Positions 11,656 through 13,135 of a stretch of 13,135 bases of DNA are shown piece after piece (the first letter of the stretch is position 1; each line of letters begins with the position of its first letter). Below the pieces are notes generated by a model, which was not told where the DNA came from, did not search any database, and was given only the letters and a program-made list of their open reading frames with translations. Location: positions 1-13,135 of the forward strand of contig SDZP01000061.1 of the NCBI GenBank assembly GCA_004144935.1, in the 5' to 3' direction. The translations under genes were made by a program, and so were the position numbers. The stretch comes from Caulobacteraceae bacterium (GTDB taxonomy: Bacteria > Pseudomonadota > Alphaproteobacteria > Caulobacterales > Caulobacteraceae).

Positions 11656-13135
11656 CGGAGCGGCCTCCGAACGTGTTCTGGTCTTCGCCCCCATCGGGCG
11701 GGACGGCCCGGCCTCGGCCGAATTGCTGCGGCGCGGTGGTCTGGACGCCGTCGTGTGCGATGACCTTTCGGGCCTGGTGCAGGCGTTGCGGAGCGGCGCG
11801 GCGGCTGTCTTCGTCGCCGAGGAGGGTCTGTTCGGCAAGGATCTGACCGACCTTTCCGCCTGGATCGACGCCCAGCCTGCCTGGTCGGACCTGCCGTTCG
11901 TGGTGCTGACCAGCCGTCATGAGCAGCCGCGGGTCGCCGCCTGGCGCAAGACCATCGTCGAGACCCTGCGGAACGTCTCCCTGCTCGAGCGGCCGGTGCA
12001 GCCGATCACCTTGACCAGCGCGGTCCAGGCGACCCTCCGCGCCCGGTCGCGGCAATACGAGGTCCAGGCCCTGCTGGAAGCCCGCGAGCAGGCGGCCCAT
12101 GAACTGGAGGCGCTTGTCGCAGCACGCACTGAAGAGCTGCGCACCGCCAACGCCGAACTGGTGACCCAGATGGCCGAGCGCGCCCGCATCGAGGAAAACC
12201 TGCGCCAGGCCCAGAAGATGGAAGCCATCGGCCAGCTGACCGGCGGCGTCGCCCACGACTTCAACAATCTGCTGATGGTCATCCAGGGCGGCCTCGACAT
12301 GCTCGACCGCCAGGAGGATCCGGCTCGCCGGGCCCGCATGCTGCAGGGCATGCGTCAGGCCGCCGACCGCGGCTCGGCCCTGACCCGCCAGCTGCTGGCC
12401 TTCTCCCGCCGCCAGCCCCTGGCCCCGGAAGCGGTCGATCTGCAGGCCCGCATCGGCGGCATGCGCGAACTTCTGGACCGGTCGCTGCGCGGTGATGTCC
12501 ATGTCGACCTGGAATTCGACGCCGGTCTCTGGCCGGTGGAGGTCGACGCCGGCGAGCTGGAGCTTGTGATCCTCAACCTGGCCTTCAACGCCCGGGACGC
12601 CATGCCCCAGGGCGGCGAGATCGTTATCTCCGCCCGCAACGTCGACAACTGGCGCGAGGGCGACATGCTCGGCGACTTCGTGCGGCTGGAGGTCCGCGAC
12701 AATGGCTCGGGCATGAGCGAGGCGGTCAGGGCGCGGGTCTTCGAGCCCTTCTTCACCACCAAGGAGATCGGCAAGGGGTCAGGCCTCGGCCTCGCCCAGG
12801 CGTATGGCTTCGCGCGCCAGTCCGGCGGCTCCGTGCGCATCGAGTCCAAGGTGGGCGAGGGGACCAGCGTCATCCTCATGCTGCCTCGCTCAAGCAAGGC
12901 GATCAGCGCCGCGCCCCGGCCGGCGCTAGACACCGGTCCCGTGCGCACGCCCGGCCGCTTTTCAGGCTGCGTCCTGCTCGTCGAGGACGACGACGAGGTC
13001 GCCTCCCTGGTCACCGAGATGCTGCATCAGATCGGCTTCGACGTGACCCGCGCCGCCTCGGCCGCCGGCGGCCTCGGGGCCCTGGCCAACGGCCGCAAGA
13101 TCGATGTCGTGTTCAGCGACATCATGATGCCCGGG
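11645..13135 (+). CDS. Hybrid sensor histidine kinase, 3' end cut by window edge
   Basis: 497 residues are visible and the frame is open to the edge. Residues 1-125 look like a receiver-type fold without the acidic pocket (VLVFAP at strand 1, AAVFVAEEG where the phospho-aspartate should be, LERPVQP in place of the K-P motif), i.e. a pseudo-receiver. About 130-195 is a long coiled coil. The kinase core has the H-box GQLTGGVAHDFNNLL with phospho-acceptor His204, the N-box LNLAFNARDAMPQGG, the G1 box DNGSGM, the F-box FEPFFTTK and the G2 box GKGSGLGLAQAYG. A canonical receiver starts at about 440 (VLLVEDDDE) with phospho-Asp492 in FSDIMMPG, cut two residues later. No transmembrane segment is present, so it is cytoplasmic. 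The ATG at 11645 overlaps the end of the KaiC-like gene by 11 bases, implying co-translation and a shared pathway. Confidence 0.93.
   Translation, partial: MARSGAASERVLVFAPIGRDGPASAELLRRGGLDAVVCDDLSGLVQALRSGAAAVFVAEEGLFGKDLTDLSAWIDAQPAWSDLPFVVLTSRHEQPRVAAWRKTIVETLRNVSLLERPVQPITLTSAVQATLRARSRQYEVQALLEAREQAAHELEALVAARTEELRTANAELVTQMAERARIEENLRQAQKMEAIGQLTGGVAHDFNNLLMVIQGGLDMLDRQEDPARRARMLQGMRQAADRGSALTRQLLAFSRRQPLAPEAVDLQARIGGMRELLDRSLRGDVHVDLEFDAGLWPVEVDAGELELVILNLAFNARDAMPQGGEIVISARNVDNWREGDMLGDFVRLEVRDNGSGMSEAVRARVFEPFFTTKEIGKGSGLGLAQAYGFARQSGGSVRIESKVGEGTSVILMLPRSSKAISAAPRPALDTGPVRTPGRFSGCVLLVEDDDEVASLVTEMLHQIGFDVTRAASAAGGLGALANGRKIDVVFSDIMMPG

Overview
The window is GC-rich (by eye around 70%), with GTG as well as ATG starts and many stop/start overlaps. 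It reads as an alphaproteobacterial chromosome. The promoter style near the RTX gene, the cold-shock protein and the KaiC-like/hybrid-kinase pair suggest Caulobacterales (Caulobacter or Phenylobacterium type). That placement is inference, because no rRNA or other marker gene is present. I see no tRNA, rRNA, CRISPR array, insertion sequence, integrase or attachment site.

Left part (46-4320). On the minus strand lie a small RTX-type calcium-binding protein and, upstream of it, a TetR-family regulator. Divergent from the regulator is a two-gene plus-strand operon: a DUF2855 protein followed by a carotenoid oxygenase with all four iron-binding histidines. The TetR/DUF2855 gap holds a sigma70-like promoter abutting a TTTACG-T-CGTAAA inverted repeat. 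This suggests that the TetR protein controls both its own gene and the oxygenase operon.

Middle part (4472-8656). Six tightly packed, mostly overlapping plus-strand genes encode a beta-ketoacyl synthase chain-length-factor-like protein, a lysophospholipid-type acyltransferase, two acyl carrier proteins, a polytopic membrane protein and an AMP-ligase fused to a hot-dog dehydratase domain. The order matches the first half of aryl polyene (APE) type clusters (apeC-D-E-F-G-H-I). The ketosynthases, ketoreductase, second dehydratase, aromatic ammonia-lyase, methyltransferase and export genes of such clusters are absent here. This is either a split cluster or a reduced lipid/polyene pathway, and it is the most interesting unit in the window.

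Right part (8845-13135). A 113-residue helical protein of unknown function converges on a cspA-type cold-shock gene, and the two share a strong hairpin terminator. Divergent from cspA is an 83-residue conserved-looking small protein. It is followed by a hairpin/T-run and then a double-domain KaiC-like ATPase that overlaps a hybrid histidine kinase. The kinase has a degenerate receiver at its N terminus and a normal-looking receiver at its C terminus, which the window edge cuts. The ATPase and kinase are probably co-translated and form one signalling module. No kaiA or kaiB is visible.
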